Counted from the stretch's first letter, positions 1-11,071 are shown. The stretch: 64,000 nucleotides of DNA from Acidobacteriaceae bacterium (GCA_003134855.1 PLCS01000007.1:629011-693010); one strand, 5' to 3'. A program made the numbers and translations. Notes: generated from the sequence alone by a model not told the origin.

Positions 1-12
1 ACGCCGCGAGGG

Positions 13-77
13 TGGGGCACCCAAAGTTCGTGGTTTCCCACCCATTTCGCAAAGTACGCGAAATGGATGGGGCACCC
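13..77. repeat. CCCA...TGGGGCACCC hairpin repeats (one cut by window edge, one complete)
   Basis: TGGGGCACCC at 13-22 is the right end of a copy cut by the window edge. The complete copy begins with CCCA at 37-40 and ends GGGGCACCC at 77. Its arms at 37-50 and 58-71 pair over 13 of 14 positions with one C/A mismatch, and the loop is about 7 nt. The same flank and suffix return at 6171-6217. Confidence 0.7.
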
Positions 78-100
78 GGCTTTCTGGCCGAGCCTGCGAA

Positions 101-661
101 TTAACCTTTCCGCATATAGTGAAAGACTGTAGGCGGCAGTTCGTGGCCTTTGTCCTCGTAGATCCAGGTCTCGTCGTGGTGGTCGGTGTCGATGAAGGTG
201 AAGATCAGGCCTACCATGTGGCCTTCTCCGGGGCCGATGTTGCTTCCATCCTTGAAACGGAAGGCAATCTGGTTGGGGCCGGGCGCCGCGACCAGCTGCA
301 TACGGGGCTGGTTGTGCGCCGAGCAGTAGTGCGTGGCCAGCAGGGTCGCTCCGTCCGGGTGAATCATCGTCACCATCTCGTGTGAGGTGTCCTTGTCGAG
401 CAGATGCATGATCGCCGAGCTGTCGCCGGTCATGCGAATTTCGAGTGTGGTGGCGGATTTCTTGCCATCCTCAGCCACGGTGCCCTGCCATTGCCCAACG
501 AGTGAGCGAAGCTGCCGCCACTCGGGGCTGTCGGGCGCGGGGATGTGCTTCATCTCCATTTGTTTGGCAGCCTCGGGCTGCGGCGGGGGCGTCTGCGCCA
601 TCAGGCCGGCTGGGGAAAGAGCCAGTGCGAAGAGCACGATTACGCGAATGAGTGTGTTCAT
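101..661 (-). CDS. Small secreted protein of unknown function
   Basis: This 186-residue protein starts with a signal peptide (hydrophobic residues about 5-20, cleavage after AGLMAQ) and is probably periplasmic or exported. The mature part begins with a Pro-rich segment, then about 130 residues containing LVGQWQGTV near residue 54. That resembles small lipocalin-like or DUF1579-type proteins that open with a weight/threshold motif, but no enzymatic motif is visible. AAGGAGG lies 5 nt before the ATG, an excellent ribosome site that fixes the start. It is divergent from aspS across a 220-bp gap. Function unknown. Confidence 0.75.
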   Translation of the reverse strand: MNTLIRVIVLFALALSPAGLMAQTPPPQPEAAKQMEMKHIPAPDSPEWRQLRSLVGQWQGTVAEDGKKSATTLEIRMTGDSSAIMHLLDKDTSHEMVTMIHPDGATLLATHYCSAHNQPRMQLVAAPGPNQIAFRFKDGSNIGPGEGHMVGLIFTFIDTDHHDETWIYEDKGHELPPTVFHYMRKG

Positions 662-881
662 GCGGACCTCCTTGGGTTCATTGTCGGCAGACGAGGCAGA
701 TGTGTCAAATGAGTTTTTGCCGAGGATCGGCTCTACATCAATACACCGATTTCGGTATTAAAAACATTGGACAATCCAACTGGCCGTCGGTCGGCCCGGC
801 ACCCTTTTTGCCAAACAGGAACGGGTTCAGGATAGGAAAGAACTTACTTCCGTAGATTCATTCCATTACAATGAAATAGAT

Positions 882-2753
<1,872 letters not shown>

Positions 2754-3008
2754 TTCTGTCGATTTTTCGGAGTGGAATCGGACAAGCTGCACATAAGGAT
2801 GCAAAATGAGTCAACTTGCTCACACTGGCGGAGCTGCAACTGCTTATACTGGTTGTGCGTCGATTGCTGCGAGTGTGTAGCGAAGTTTCTCCCGCCGGGA
2901 GTGCGTCGATGCTTTCTGGGGAGCCGCAACCGGATTTCATTTGCGGCAGAGACTGAAATTTGATACGCTCAGGCCATCTTGAAGCTGAGCGAAAGGGGAT
3001 TTTTCGTC

Positions 3009-3404
3009 ATGACAGAAGAAAACAAGATTAACGGTCTGGCGTGGTTTGTGGCTGGATTGGGCGTCGGCGCGCTGGTCGGGATTCTTTATGCTCCCAAGAG
3101 CGGCCGCGAAACCCGGGAAGACCTGATCAGCGGCGCCCGGGAGGGAACTGAGTACCTGCGCGCGCGCACCCGTCAAGCCGCCGAACAAATGGGCGACCTG
3201 GTGGACAAGAGCAAGGAGCAGGTGAGCGAATACGTGGAGCGCGGCCGCGAGGTTGTGGATCGCGGGCGGGCGCAGTGGGAAGAGTTTGTGGAGCGCGGCA
3301 AGAACCTGGTCTCCGAACAGGCCGGCCGGGTGACCGCGGCGGTTGACGCTGGACGTCAGGCTTACCAGGCGCCTATCATTCCCGACGAACCTACCGAGCT
3401 TTAG
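3009..3404 (+). CDS. YtxH-domain general-stress-like protein
   Basis: A 131-residue protein with one N-terminal membrane segment (about 8-24: WFVAGLGVGALVGILYAP) and the YtxH signature APKSGRETRE, followed by a long charged helical tail with repeated VERG.EVVDRG-type stretches. It probably sits in the membrane with a cytoplasmic coiled coil. The ATG at 3009 is chosen because AAAGGGGA lies just upstream; an in-frame TTG at 2979 would add ten residues. It precedes a DUF948-like gene. In Bacillus subtilis ytxG and ytxH are adjacent stress genes, so this looks like the same pair in reversed order (inference). Confidence 0.85.
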   Translation: MTEENKINGLAWFVAGLGVGALVGILYAPKSGRETREDLISGAREGTEYLRARTRQAAEQMGDLVDKSKEQVSEYVERGREVVDRGRAQWEEFVERGKNLVSEQAGRVTAAVDAGRQAYQAPIIPDEPTEL

Positions 3405-3595
3405 CCTTTACCCTGGTGCCTTCCAGACCGGATTCCGGGCTGGCCCAGGGGCCTTCGATCCTTTGCGCGGTGTCTGCGTTTGAGCGGCCGGTCGGCGCTC
3501 AAGCGCAGGCTCCGGAGACAGCGCTTCGGCTTGGATTGCGGAGCGCGGAAGAGTACGAAACCGAGCCCGCGGATCGGCTGCACGAGGTCACATCG

Positions 3596-4141
3596 ATGCC
3601 AAAACTGGACCATGAAACCATCCTGCTCGCCTTCGCTGTTGTCACGGGGCTGGCTATGCTGCTACAGACGATCATGCTGCTGGCAATCACCGTCGCCCTA
3701 CGCAAGGCGGCTAACTCCGTTCGGGAAGAGACCGAGAATCTGCGCACCACGGTCATGCCCGTCATCTACGACACGCGGGATCTTGTGGCCAGCACGCAGA
3801 TCGTCCTGACCAGCGCGCAGGAGTTCGTTTCGAGCGCACAGGCGGTTCTTAACCGCATGGCGCCCAAGATCGAGGCGGCCACCGGTGATCTGGCGGAGAT
3901 AGCGCTAGGGCTGCGCGTGCAAACCGCGGAGATACAATCCACGGCCATGGAGATTGTCGATAAGGTGCGGAAGCAGGGCAACCGGCTGGATTTGATGTGC
4001 ACCGACCTTCTGGACACTATGGATCGCGCCGGGGGCTTTGTCACCAATGCTGTCAGCGCGCCGGTGCGTCAGGTCTCGAGGATGCTGGGGACGGTCAAGG
4101 CCGTCGTTGAATCGCTGCGTTCGACGGCAGCGCGGCGGTAA
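3596..4141 (+). CDS. Membrane-anchored coiled-coil protein (DUF948/YtxG-like)
   Basis: The 181-residue product has one N-terminal membrane segment (about 8-32) followed by an extended helical region rich in heptad-like Val/Leu/Ala and Glu/Arg, with no catalytic motif. This is the layout of DUF948 proteins such as YtxG. The ATG at 3596 is preferred because the membrane helix then falls at the N-terminus; the open frame continues back to 3416 but that extension is unlike a protein. It lies 191 bp after the YtxH-type gene and is probably part of the same stress-related unit. The family assignment is moderate. Confidence 0.7.
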   Translation: MPKLDHETILLAFAVVTGLAMLLQTIMLLAITVALRKAANSVREETENLRTTVMPVIYDTRDLVASTQIVLTSAQEFVSSAQAVLNRMAPKIEAATGDLAEIALGLRVQTAEIQSTAMEIVDKVRKQGNRLDLMCTDLLDTMDRAGGFVTNAVSAPVRQVSRMLGTVKAVVESLRSTAARR

Positions 4142-4163
4142 AGCAAGGAGTCAGGCTACTCGC

Positions 4164-4190
4164 GCCAGTCGGCCACCGGCCGGCGCTGGC
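4164..4190 (+). terminator. Strong hairpin after the DUF948-like gene
   Basis: GCCAG and CGGCC at 4164-4174 pair with GGCCG and CTGGC ending at 4190. The downstream bases are T-rich but there is no clean T tract, so intrinsic termination is plausible rather than certain. Confidence 0.4.
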
Positions 4191-4562
4191 TCGGTTGTCT
4201 ATTTATATGCGTTTCCACTGCACCGCGAGGCACTCCCGGAGCTAGCGCGCGAGCTTCTCTCCCGCTGATCGGGCCGGAAGATCCAGCACTATCCTCTCAC
4301 TGAAATATGAATGCAAAAGGCATGGCGCGACGGAGCCTACTGCGTGGGCTGTGGCAATTGCGCGCGCCGGGAACACTTTGCACCTCTCTGGTGTCTACAT
4401 CAGTACAGTGGTTCCGATTGGGAGTTGCGTAGTGCTTCGAGCCCCGCTCCCCGCGCCAGCTTGACGCCCAAGCGCGCGCGGGGATCGGCCAGCCCGCTCG
4501 CGTTTGAAAGGCATCCTAACTCCCGGCCGGCGCGGCTGAATGTGCTCTTCGGGAGGCATGCC
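4191..4562. other. Gap without a confident gene, upstream of the TonB-like gene
   Basis: An ATG at 4311 is in frame with the downstream TonB-like protein and would add 84 residues. That extension has biased composition (Ser/Pro/Arg-rich, with CVGCGNC) and no signal or membrane pattern. I therefore read this stretch as an untranslated leader or spacer. GGGAGG at 4551-4556 is the ribosome site of the gene at 4563. Confidence 0.5.
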
Positions 4563-5261
4563 ATGTTCGAAGACTCCACCTTTGAATCCACAGGAAGAAT
4601 CCACACCCGCAGCCGCCGCTGGATGATCGCGGTTTTCCTCAGCAACACGTCCATCCTGCTGGCGCTGATTCTGATTCCGCTGATCTACCCCGAGGCGCTG
4701 CCGCGGCCGTTCAGCGCTTTTCTGATGGAAACGCCCTTGCTGCAGCCGCAACCGCAGCCACAACCAACCGTGCAGACGGCCCGGCCCACTACCGAGATGC
4801 ACAACGGAGTGATCTTTGCGCCGCCCCGGATTCCGATAGGCATTCTCGTTCCTGCCGGTCCCGAGCCGAAGTTGGAAGTCGGCATCGCAAGCTGGGAGCC
4901 GCCCGCTACATCTCCCGGAGGCCTGCCGTTTGGCAGGCAGGCAGCGGCGGTCGTTCGTCCGGAGAACAGGGCGCCGATTCGCGTTTCCACCAAGGTGGAG
5001 GAAGGGCTGCTGATCCGCAAGACGGTTCCGACTTATCCGGCGATTGCCAAGGCGACCGGAACTGGAGGCACGGTCCGGCTGGCTGCCACCATCTCCAGGA
5101 ACGGGACGATTGAGAATCTGCGCGTCACCGGCGGCCCGGCGATGCTGCAACAGGCGGCGCTCGACGCCGTGAAAACCTGGCTCTATCGCCCCTATCTGCT
5201 CGATGGCCAGCCGGTCGAGGTGGAGACTACGGTGGATGTGATCTTCACGCTGAGCCGGTAA
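4563..5261 (+). CDS. TonB-like energy-transducer protein
   Basis: The 232-residue protein has one N-terminal membrane segment (about 20-42), a periplasmic Pro/Gln-rich spacer (QPQPQPQP) and a TonB C-terminal domain (about 145-230) with the hallmarks YPAIAKATGTGGTVRLAATI and TWLYRPYLLDG. Such proteins couple the proton-motive force to TonB-dependent outer-membrane receptors. The start is set by GGGAGG five bases before the ATG. No ExbB, ExbD or receptor gene is in the window, so the partner is not visible. Confidence 0.88.
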   Translation: MFEDSTFESTGRIHTRSRRWMIAVFLSNTSILLALILIPLIYPEALPRPFSAFLMETPLLQPQPQPQPTVQTARPTTEMHNGVIFAPPRIPIGILVPAGPEPKLEVGIASWEPPATSPGGLPFGRQAAAVVRPENRAPIRVSTKVEEGLLIRKTVPTYPAIAKATGTGGTVRLAATISRNGTIENLRVTGGPAMLQQAALDAVKTWLYRPYLLDGQPVEVETTVDVIFTLSR

Positions 5262-5277
5262 CGGGGAATGGCACGAT

Positions 5278-5309
5278 CCCAAGTCCCAAAATCGGGACCT
5301 GGGGCACCC
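5278..5309. repeat. CCCA...TGGGGCACCC hairpin repeat, GGGACC-stem type
   Basis: CCCA starts at 5278. GTCCC (5283-5287) pairs with GGGAC (5294-5298) around the loop AAAATC, and the copy ends TGGGGCACCC at 5309. It lies between two convergent genes (TonB-like and SDR). Close relatives are at 36978 and 41788. Confidence 0.65.
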
Positions 5310-5331
5310 GGCCGATTCGCGCTTCTCCGGC

Positions 5332-6093
5332 TCAGTGACCATCCGGTCGCGCTTCATTGAGCCCGGCGAAGATCACGCCATATTTGCCGCTGGCAGCGGA
5401 AAAACGCAGCCCTTTCACGGCTTCCACGCAGATTTCCGCCGGGGTCGGCTGCGTCTTCAGGATTTTCATCACCTCGGCGATGAACTGATCCAGGGGCATG
5501 GCGCGCGGGTCGTCGGCGCCGTTCATCAAGTAAGTCTGGACGTAGGGCGGGACGAGTTCGAGAACCTCGATCGGCGTTGCCCTGAGCTGGTAGCGAAGCG
5601 ACTCGGTATAGGAGTGAATCGCCGCCTTGGTGGCGCAATAGGTTGGAGTCAGCGCCAGCGGAAGAAACGCCAGGCCGGACGAGACGTTGACGATGGCCGC
5701 GCGGGGCTGCTTCTGGAGGTGCGGAAGCAGCGCCGCCGTCAGGCGAATCGGCCCGAGCAGGTTGGTGGTGACAATGGCCTCCGCATCGGCCAGATCGGCT
5801 TGCTGAGCGAGCAGGTCTTCCGGCCTCATGATACCCGCGTTGTTGATGAGCACATTCAGCGCGGGAAACTCTGTGGCCACCTGGGCGGCAAAGGCGCGAA
5901 TCGCGGCAGGGTCTTCGATGTCGAGGGTGAGCGACTTCATGCCGGGGTTGGCGGCGGTGGTTTCCTCCAGCGCGTGCCTGCGCCGCCCGGCGATGACGAC
6001 CTGGTTGCCGAGCGCGTGCAGCTCTTTCGCCAGTCCGCGGCCAATGCCGGAGCCGCCGCCGGTGATGAGAATGGTGTTGCCGGTCAGGTTCAT
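5332..6093 (-). CDS. Short-chain dehydrogenase/reductase (SDR)
   Basis: A cytoplasmic NAD(P)-dependent oxidoreductase of 253 residues, the usual classical SDR length. Visible motifs are the cofactor loop TGGGSGIG (11-18), NNAG (84-87), the active-site Ser around 138 (NVSSG), and YCATK with Tyr152 and Lys156. The region GRRRHAL after the second strand suggests NADP(H) preference (inference). The sequence resembles the DltE/YqjQ-like group of SDRs with unknown substrate. GGAGG lies shortly before the ATG at 6093 and excludes the longer frame to 6222, which runs through a repeat. Confidence 0.9.
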   Translation of the reverse strand: MNLTGNTILITGGGSGIGRGLAKELHALGNQVVIAGRRRHALEETTAANPGMKSLTLDIEDPAAIRAFAAQVATEFPALNVLINNAGIMRPEDLLAQQADLADAEAIVTTNLLGPIRLTAALLPHLQKQPRAAIVNVSSGLAFLPLALTPTYCATKAAIHSYTESLRYQLRATPIEVLELVPPYVQTYLMNGADDPRAMPLDQFIAEVMKILKTQPTPAEICVEAVKGLRFSAASGKYGVIFAGLNEARPDGH

Positions 6094-6170
6094 TTTTTGC
6101 CTCCAAGAGCATGATAATGGCAGCGCCACCTGCGGTGGGGCCAGTTGCTCGCTCTTCGCTCGCGCAGAGG

Positions 6171-6217
6171 TTCGTGGATTCCCACCCTTCGCAAAGTGCG
6201 CGAAGGATGGGGCACCC
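6171..6217. repeat. CCCA...TGGGGCACCC hairpin repeat, TTCGC-stem type
   Basis: The flank TTCGTGGATT (6171-6180) precedes CCCACCCTTCGC (6181-6192), loop AAAGTGC, then GCGAAGGATGGG (6200-6211) and GCACCC. Compared with the copy at 37-77 each arm is two bases shorter, and both arms changed together, so the stem is preserved. Confidence 0.7.
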
Positions 6218-6261
6218 GACACGGCCTTACATTGTGACGTTCTAGGTATTTTGAAAGCGAT

Positions 6262-7167
6262 TTAGTGCGTGGTGACTTGCGTCAATTGCGTTTGTTGAAC
6301 TCTTGGTATGTGCTCGAATACTCTAACTACTTCGTAGCCCACGTTTGCATATATTCCTGTCTCTTCATCTTTCGTCTGGCGAATAAGCAAATTTACTTTT
6401 AGCTCATCTCCCGGGGCAATCCTGATGTTGTGAGCAAAAAACTCCGTATAAAACTGCTGATCCAGTACCGGTGCAGAGATTTTTACTCCTCTCCATCGAA
6501 ACTCCCATTTCCGATGATTGCGCTCCAGAATTGCTTTTACAATCTGTAAGTCGCAATTCTCTTCGATCACTCGAGTATTTCCTTCATCCCGTACGCTCGG
6601 TACAATTTGCGAAAAGGCATCTTTTGGGATTACATGATCGGGCGGAGGTGAGTCCATGTGCGGAACAAATGCCATCCCAGTTATATGCTGATCGTTTGAT
6701 AATGACTCCATCGTCCGGCCAATTGCCCCAACAAATTGAGGATTTGTCTCAGCTAGGCGAGTACCGTCATAAACCTTCCGCGGAATCACAATTCTTTCAT
6801 TGCCATGTTCTACGACAACTTCATCAGTCTGAATTTCTACCCTCACATCCTGATGAACTGCTAACGTTCGCTCATAGATAAAGTTTGTGATGATCCCAAG
6901 GATGATTACCTGCACCGCTTGGTTCGAAAAGAGATTGTGCGCTGTGTCGTAAATCGCCCTAATCCTGGCGCGAAAGCTTCCTGGTCCAAGCGCTTCGACG
7001 ACGATCTCAATATTATGTCCGGCATTAATAGTCGAATTAGCAGCTTTAGCTGCATCGGCCAAACCGATGAGCATCGACGCTAAGGTGTAAGCGTTAATTC
7101 GTCGATCTTCCGTTGCGAGGTGGATGACAAAGCCATCTTCAAATTGCGCGATGTCGATGATTTGCAT
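6262..7167 (-). CDS. Orphan protein, unknown function, AT-richer than neighbours
   Basis: A 301-residue protein that I do not recognise. It begins IDIAQFEDGFVIHLATEDRRIN, has an N-terminal alpha/beta region (1-75), one hydrophobic stretch (about 86-104, VQVIILGIITNFIYE), and a C-terminal half with beta-type segments ending VGYEVVRVFEHIPRV. No signal peptide is seen. Codon use is visibly AT-richer than in the flanking SDR and OPT genes, which suggests horizontal acquisition. The open frame is intact and long, so I accept it as a real gene. A repeat lies just downstream. Confidence 0.8.
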   Translation of the reverse strand: MQIIDIAQFEDGFVIHLATEDRRINAYTLASMLIGLADAAKAANSTINAGHNIEIVVEALGPGSFRARIRAIYDTAHNLFSNQAVQVIILGIITNFIYERTLAVHQDVRVEIQTDEVVVEHGNERIVIPRKVYDGTRLAETNPQFVGAIGRTMESLSNDQHITGMAFVPHMDSPPPDHVIPKDAFSQIVPSVRDEGNTRVIEENCDLQIVKAILERNHRKWEFRWRGVKISAPVLDQQFYTEFFAHNIRIAPGDELKVNLLIRQTKDEETGIYANVGYEVVRVFEHIPRVQQTQLTQVTTH

Positions 7168-7254
7168 ATTTGCTCCGATTCATCATATCAGTCAGACTCT
7201 GAAAGATTGAAAAATACTTGCACGTAGAAGAACCTCGCAAACTGTTCCCTAATC

Positions 7255-9456
7255 TCACTTCTTCAGCGGCTTGCGTGCGAAGTAGTACAGCGAAAACGCC
7301 AGCATTGCAAAGGCTAGCACCGAAACGGCGGGGTTGTCGGTGAAGTGGAAGTGGATGGGGCTGAGCGGATTGTCGGGATGAACCGTCATCGCGTAGCCTT
7401 TGAGGCCCACGCCGACCAGTCCCGCGATGCCGCCGGCGGCGATGAGGCCACTGGCGAAGAGCGAGCCGGGCGAAACGTCGCCTTCGGCTTCAGGGTTGCC
7501 GCCGGCTTTCTTCACCGCCTCATCAACCAGCCAGCGCATGATGCCGCCCGCAAAGATGGCCAGCGTGGTGCCGATGGAGAGATACGCGCCCACGGCGAAG
7601 GCCAGCGAGCGAATGCCGAGCAGCTCGACAGTAAAAACAATGGAAACGCCCAGCAGCACTAGACCCCAGGGCAATTTACGACTCAGAATCCCGCTGATCA
7701 CCGTGGCCATCAGGCGGGCCTGCGGGGCGGGAGCCTTCTCGCCGCCGATGCCGGGAATCCATTGCACTTCGATCTGCTTGCTCGTGGGCGAGTAGAGATA
7801 CTTGCCGTCGGCTAGCTCAGAGGAGCCCAGCGCGTTCAGGACGATGTATTCGCTTTTGGGGTGCATGATGATCTTCTTGTCCGCGCCCATGACCGGAATC
7901 CGGTCATTCAGCCCGGCGGGGTTGGACTGCACCGCGACGCCGGAGTGCGGAATGGATAGATCCCAGGCCTGCGGCGCTTCATGGAACTCCTGTAGCACGG
8001 TGTTCATCTTCTGGAGGGTGTAGCCGATGGCGATGGTGGAGACCACGATGCCGATCAGGAAAGCATAGCGCTGTTTACGGGGCGTGGCCCCGATCAGGTA
8101 GCCGGTCTTCAAGTCCTGCGAGGTATCGCCGGCCTCGGCCGAGGCGATGCAGACCACGCCGCCAATGGTGATCGCCAGCGCTCCAAAGGCCGGGGCGGTC
8201 CAGCCCGAGACCAGGAAGATGGCCGAAGTGGCCATTAAAGTGGCGATGGTCATGCCGCTGATGGGGTTGGCCGAGGAGCCGATCAGGCCGACAATGCGCG
8301 AGCTGACGGTGACAAAGAGGAATCCGAAGAAAACGATGAGCAGGGAGGCGGCCAGATTTTCAATGGGTCCGAGCTGCGCGCCCGGCACCGGCTTGAAGTA
8401 GAGGAAGAGAAACATGAGAATCACCAGCAGTCCGGAGCCGATGATCGCCGTGCCCATGGAAAAATCACTCTCCGTGCGGAGAGGCTCGGCGGCCGCGGCG
8501 TCCCTGCCCTTGCGCATGAGCTTGAAGCCCGAACTGAGCGCGCTGAAGATGGTGGGCAGCGTCTTGAGGAGGGTGATAAGCCCGGCGGCGGCCACTGCGC
8601 CCGCGCCCATGGGACGGATGTAGGTGATCCAGAGGTCGCTGGGGCCCATCTGCGCGATGGGCACCGTGCCTGGGTAGACCGGCGTGGGCAGCGCCTTGCC
8701 GAAGAAATAGATGAGCGGCATCAGCACCAGCCAGGAGAGCACGCCGCCGGCAAACATGACGCCCGCTGTCTTGGGTCCGATGATGTAGCCCACGCCCAGG
8801 TATTCGCTGGTGGCGTCGGCCTTGATGGCCGAGCCCTTGAGCACATGGTTGGGGCCAAAGTCGGGGCGGAACTCAGGGGTTCCCGGCCATACGCCGAAGA
8901 GGTTCTCGTTCTGGAAGAAGGTGTAAAGCGCGCCCAGGCCGAGGCCGAAGAAGACGCGGCTGGCGAAGGAGCCGCCCTTTTCGCCGGCAATCAGCACGTC
9001 GGCGCAGGCGGTGCCCTCGGGGAACTTCAGGCTCCTGTGCTCATCCACAATCAACTGCTTGCGCAGCGGCACCATGAAGAGTACGCCGAGAAAGCCGCCG
9101 ATCAGCGCCAGCACGAAGATGCGCGCGTATTCCAGGTCGAAGCCGAGAAAGATCAGCGCGGGCAGTGTGAAGATGACGCCCGCGGCGATGGACTGGCCGG
9201 CGTTGCCGGTGGTCTGGACGATGACGTTTTCCAGGATGGAGCTGCGGCCGAAGGCGCGCAGGATGCTGATCGACAGTACCGCGATGGGGATGGAAGCGGC
9301 GACCGTGAGACCGGCGCGGAGGCCCACATAAACCGTGACGGCGCCGAAGATGATGCCGAAGAAGGAGCCGAGCAGAACGGCGCGGGGAGTGAACTCCGGG
9401 CGGTTGTCGCCGGCGGGAACAAAGGGTTGAAAGACGGGCGGTTGAGTGTCGGGCAC
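7255..9456 (-). CDS. Oligopeptide transporter, OPT family
   Basis: The 733-residue inner-membrane protein has about 15 hydrophobic segments typical of the OPT superfamily (PF03169), a group importing oligopeptides or metal chelates by proton symport. Conserved OPT features include the early block PRAVLLGSFFGIIFGAVTVY, TGNAGQSIAAG, LKFPEGTACADVL, and GDTSQDLKTGYLIGATPRKQ in the central part. A soluble stretch of about 100 residues interrupts the second half. The start is the GTG at 9456, because GGAGG lies six bases upstream. It is divergent from the phosphohexomutase gene. The substrate cannot be read from sequence. Confidence 0.93.
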   Translation of the reverse strand: MPDTQPPVFQPFVPAGDNRPEFTPRAVLLGSFFGIIFGAVTVYVGLRAGLTVAASIPIAVLSISILRAFGRSSILENVIVQTTGNAGQSIAAGVIFTLPALIFLGFDLEYARIFVLALIGGFLGVLFMVPLRKQLIVDEHRSLKFPEGTACADVLIAGEKGGSFASRVFFGLGLGALYTFFQNENLFGVWPGTPEFRPDFGPNHVLKGSAIKADATSEYLGVGYIIGPKTAGVMFAGGVLSWLVLMPLIYFFGKALPTPVYPGTVPIAQMGPSDLWITYIRPMGAGAVAAAGLITLLKTLPTIFSALSSGFKLMRKGRDAAAAEPLRTESDFSMGTAIIGSGLLVILMFLFLYFKPVPGAQLGPIENLAASLLIVFFGFLFVTVSSRIVGLIGSSANPISGMTIATLMATSAIFLVSGWTAPAFGALAITIGGVVCIASAEAGDTSQDLKTGYLIGATPRKQRYAFLIGIVVSTIAIGYTLQKMNTVLQEFHEAPQAWDLSIPHSGVAVQSNPAGLNDRIPVMGADKKIIMHPKSEYIVLNALGSSELADGKYLYSPTSKQIEVQWIPGIGGEKAPAPQARLMATVISGILSRKLPWGLVLLGVSIVFTVELLGIRSLAFAVGAYLSIGTTLAIFAGGIMRWLVDEAVKKAGGNPEAEGDVSPGSLFASGLIAAGGIAGLVGVGLKGYAMTVHPDNPLSPIHFHFTDNPAVSVLAFAMLAFSLYYFARKPLKK

Positions 9457-9631
9457 GGTGATCCTCCGAAGGTCGGCCAGCAATCCTGCTGGAAATCTCC
9501 ATCCGAGGAAGTGTAGCAGCGCAGGGGGTAGAAGCGACAGGGCGTACTAATAATCGGCCAGTGGCGGTCGAGCTTGGCCCACAAATCTCGACTATCCTAT
9601 ACCCTAGAGTTCAGGGAGCAAGAATCCAACC

Positions 9632-11071
9632 ATGGCCCAACCAGAGATCAAGTTCGGCACCGACGGCTGGCGCGCTGTCATTGCCGATGACTATACCTTC
9701 GCCAATGTGCGCATCGCAGCCGAGGCCATCGCTGCTTACGTTCACGCCAAGGAGGACCCCACGAAGGGCCTGGCCATCGGCTACGACACGCGCTTCGGGT
9801 CGAAGAGGTTTGCACGCGCATGCGCCGAGGTGGTGGCCGCGACCGGCATTCCGGTGCAGTTGGCCGACCGCATCACGCCGACGCCGGCGTTGAGCTACGC
9901 CGTCCTCTGGCGCGGCATGGCCGGCGGCATCATGATCACCAGTTCGCACAATCCGGCGCAGTGGAACGGCGTGAAGTACAAAGGCTGGTACGGCGGCTCG
10001 GGCAAGCCCTCGATGATCGCGGAGATCGAGTCGATGCTGGACCAGCCGGTGGCGCGGACCGCGCAGCCCGCCGCCATCGAGGAGGTCGATTTCCTGCCTC
10101 CGTACCTCAAGGCCATCGAGAGCTTTACCAGCCTCGACGCGCTGGCAAAGTCGGGCATGAAGTTCGGCGTCGACTCGATGTACGGTGCGGGGGGGACGAT
10201 CATCTCCGAGATCTTCACACGCCTGGGCGTGGCTCACGTGCAGATTCGCGGCAACGTTGACCCGCTTTTTCCCGGCATTAACCCGGAGCCGATTGAGCCG
10301 CACATCCGCGAGCTGGGTGAGGTGGTGGTGGCCAACGGCTGCCAGGCCGGCCTGTGCACCGACGGCGACGCCGACCGCATCGGCGCGACGGACGAGTTTG
10401 GCGTGTTCGTTGATCCGCACAAGATTTTTTGCGTGCTGCTTAGTTGGGTGCTCAAGCGCCACAACGACTGGCCGGGAGCGGTGACGCGCGCCTTCAACAC
10501 TACCAAGATGCTGGACCGCATCTGCCTCAAACACGGCCGCGAGCTGATCGAGCACGGCATCGGCTTCAAGTATGTCTGCGACTATATGCTGGAGCGCGAG
10601 ATCGTGATGGGCGGCGAGGAGTCGGGCGGGATCGGCTTCCAGCGCCATCTGCCGGAGCGCGACGGCCTGCTGAATTCGCTGCTGCTGGCTGAAGTGATGG
10701 CCGAGGAAGGCAAGACGCTGGGCCAGCTGGTCGCCGGTCTGCAAGAGGAGTACGGCGAGCACCAGTACGGGCGCATCGATCTGGACCTCTCCGACGAGGT
10801 GAAGAACGGAGCGATTGCGCGGGCGAAAGCGCTGAAGCCCGGCGACCCGGTCTTCGCGGGAATGCCGATTTATTGCCAGGAGACGCTGGACGGCATCAAG
10901 TTCTACCTGGACAACCCGGAGGCCATGACCAAGCCCAAGGCCGCCGAGACCTGGCTGCTGCTGCGCGCCAGCGGGACCGAGCCGCTGCTGCGGATTTATA
11001 CCGAGTCGTGCTCGAAGGAGTCGGTGGCGCGGCTGCTGGAGTCGGCGCGCAGCTTCGCGCTGGGCGGATAG
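9632..11071 (+). CDS. Phosphoglucomutase/phosphomannomutase family protein
   Basis: A cytoplasmic alpha-D-phosphohexomutase of 479 residues that interconverts hexose 1- and 6-phosphates. Diagnostic motifs are GTDGWR near the N-terminus, the phosphoserine loop TSSHNP (Ser105), the metal loop DGDADR (near residue 247), the sugar-binding GGEESGG (near 328) and the phosphate-binding RASGTEP (near 447). All key residues are present, so it should be active. The exact substrate (glucose, mannose or glucosamine phosphate) is not certain. It feeds nucleotide-sugar and envelope polysaccharide synthesis. It is convergent with tyrS. Confidence 0.93.
   Translation: MAQPEIKFGTDGWRAVIADDYTFANVRIAAEAIAAYVHAKEDPTKGLAIGYDTRFGSKRFARACAEVVAATGIPVQLADRITPTPALSYAVLWRGMAGGIMITSSHNPAQWNGVKYKGWYGGSGKPSMIAEIESMLDQPVARTAQPAAIEEVDFLPPYLKAIESFTSLDALAKSGMKFGVDSMYGAGGTIISEIFTRLGVAHVQIRGNVDPLFPGINPEPIEPHIRELGEVVVANGCQAGLCTDGDADRIGATDEFGVFVDPHKIFCVLLSWVLKRHNDWPGAVTRAFNTTKMLDRICLKHGRELIEHGIGFKYVCDYMLEREIVMGGEESGGIGFQRHLPERDGLLNSLLLAEVMAEEGKTLGQLVAGLQEEYGEHQYGRIDLDLSDEVKNGAIARAKALKPGDPVFAGMPIYCQETLDGIKFYLDNPEAMTKPKAAETWLLLRASGTEPLLRIYTESCSKESVARLLESARSFALGG

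Noticed and set aside
4311..4562. N-terminal extension of the TonB-like protein from ATG 4311
   Set aside because: Biased composition and no signal or membrane pattern; ATG 4563 with GGGAGG is better.
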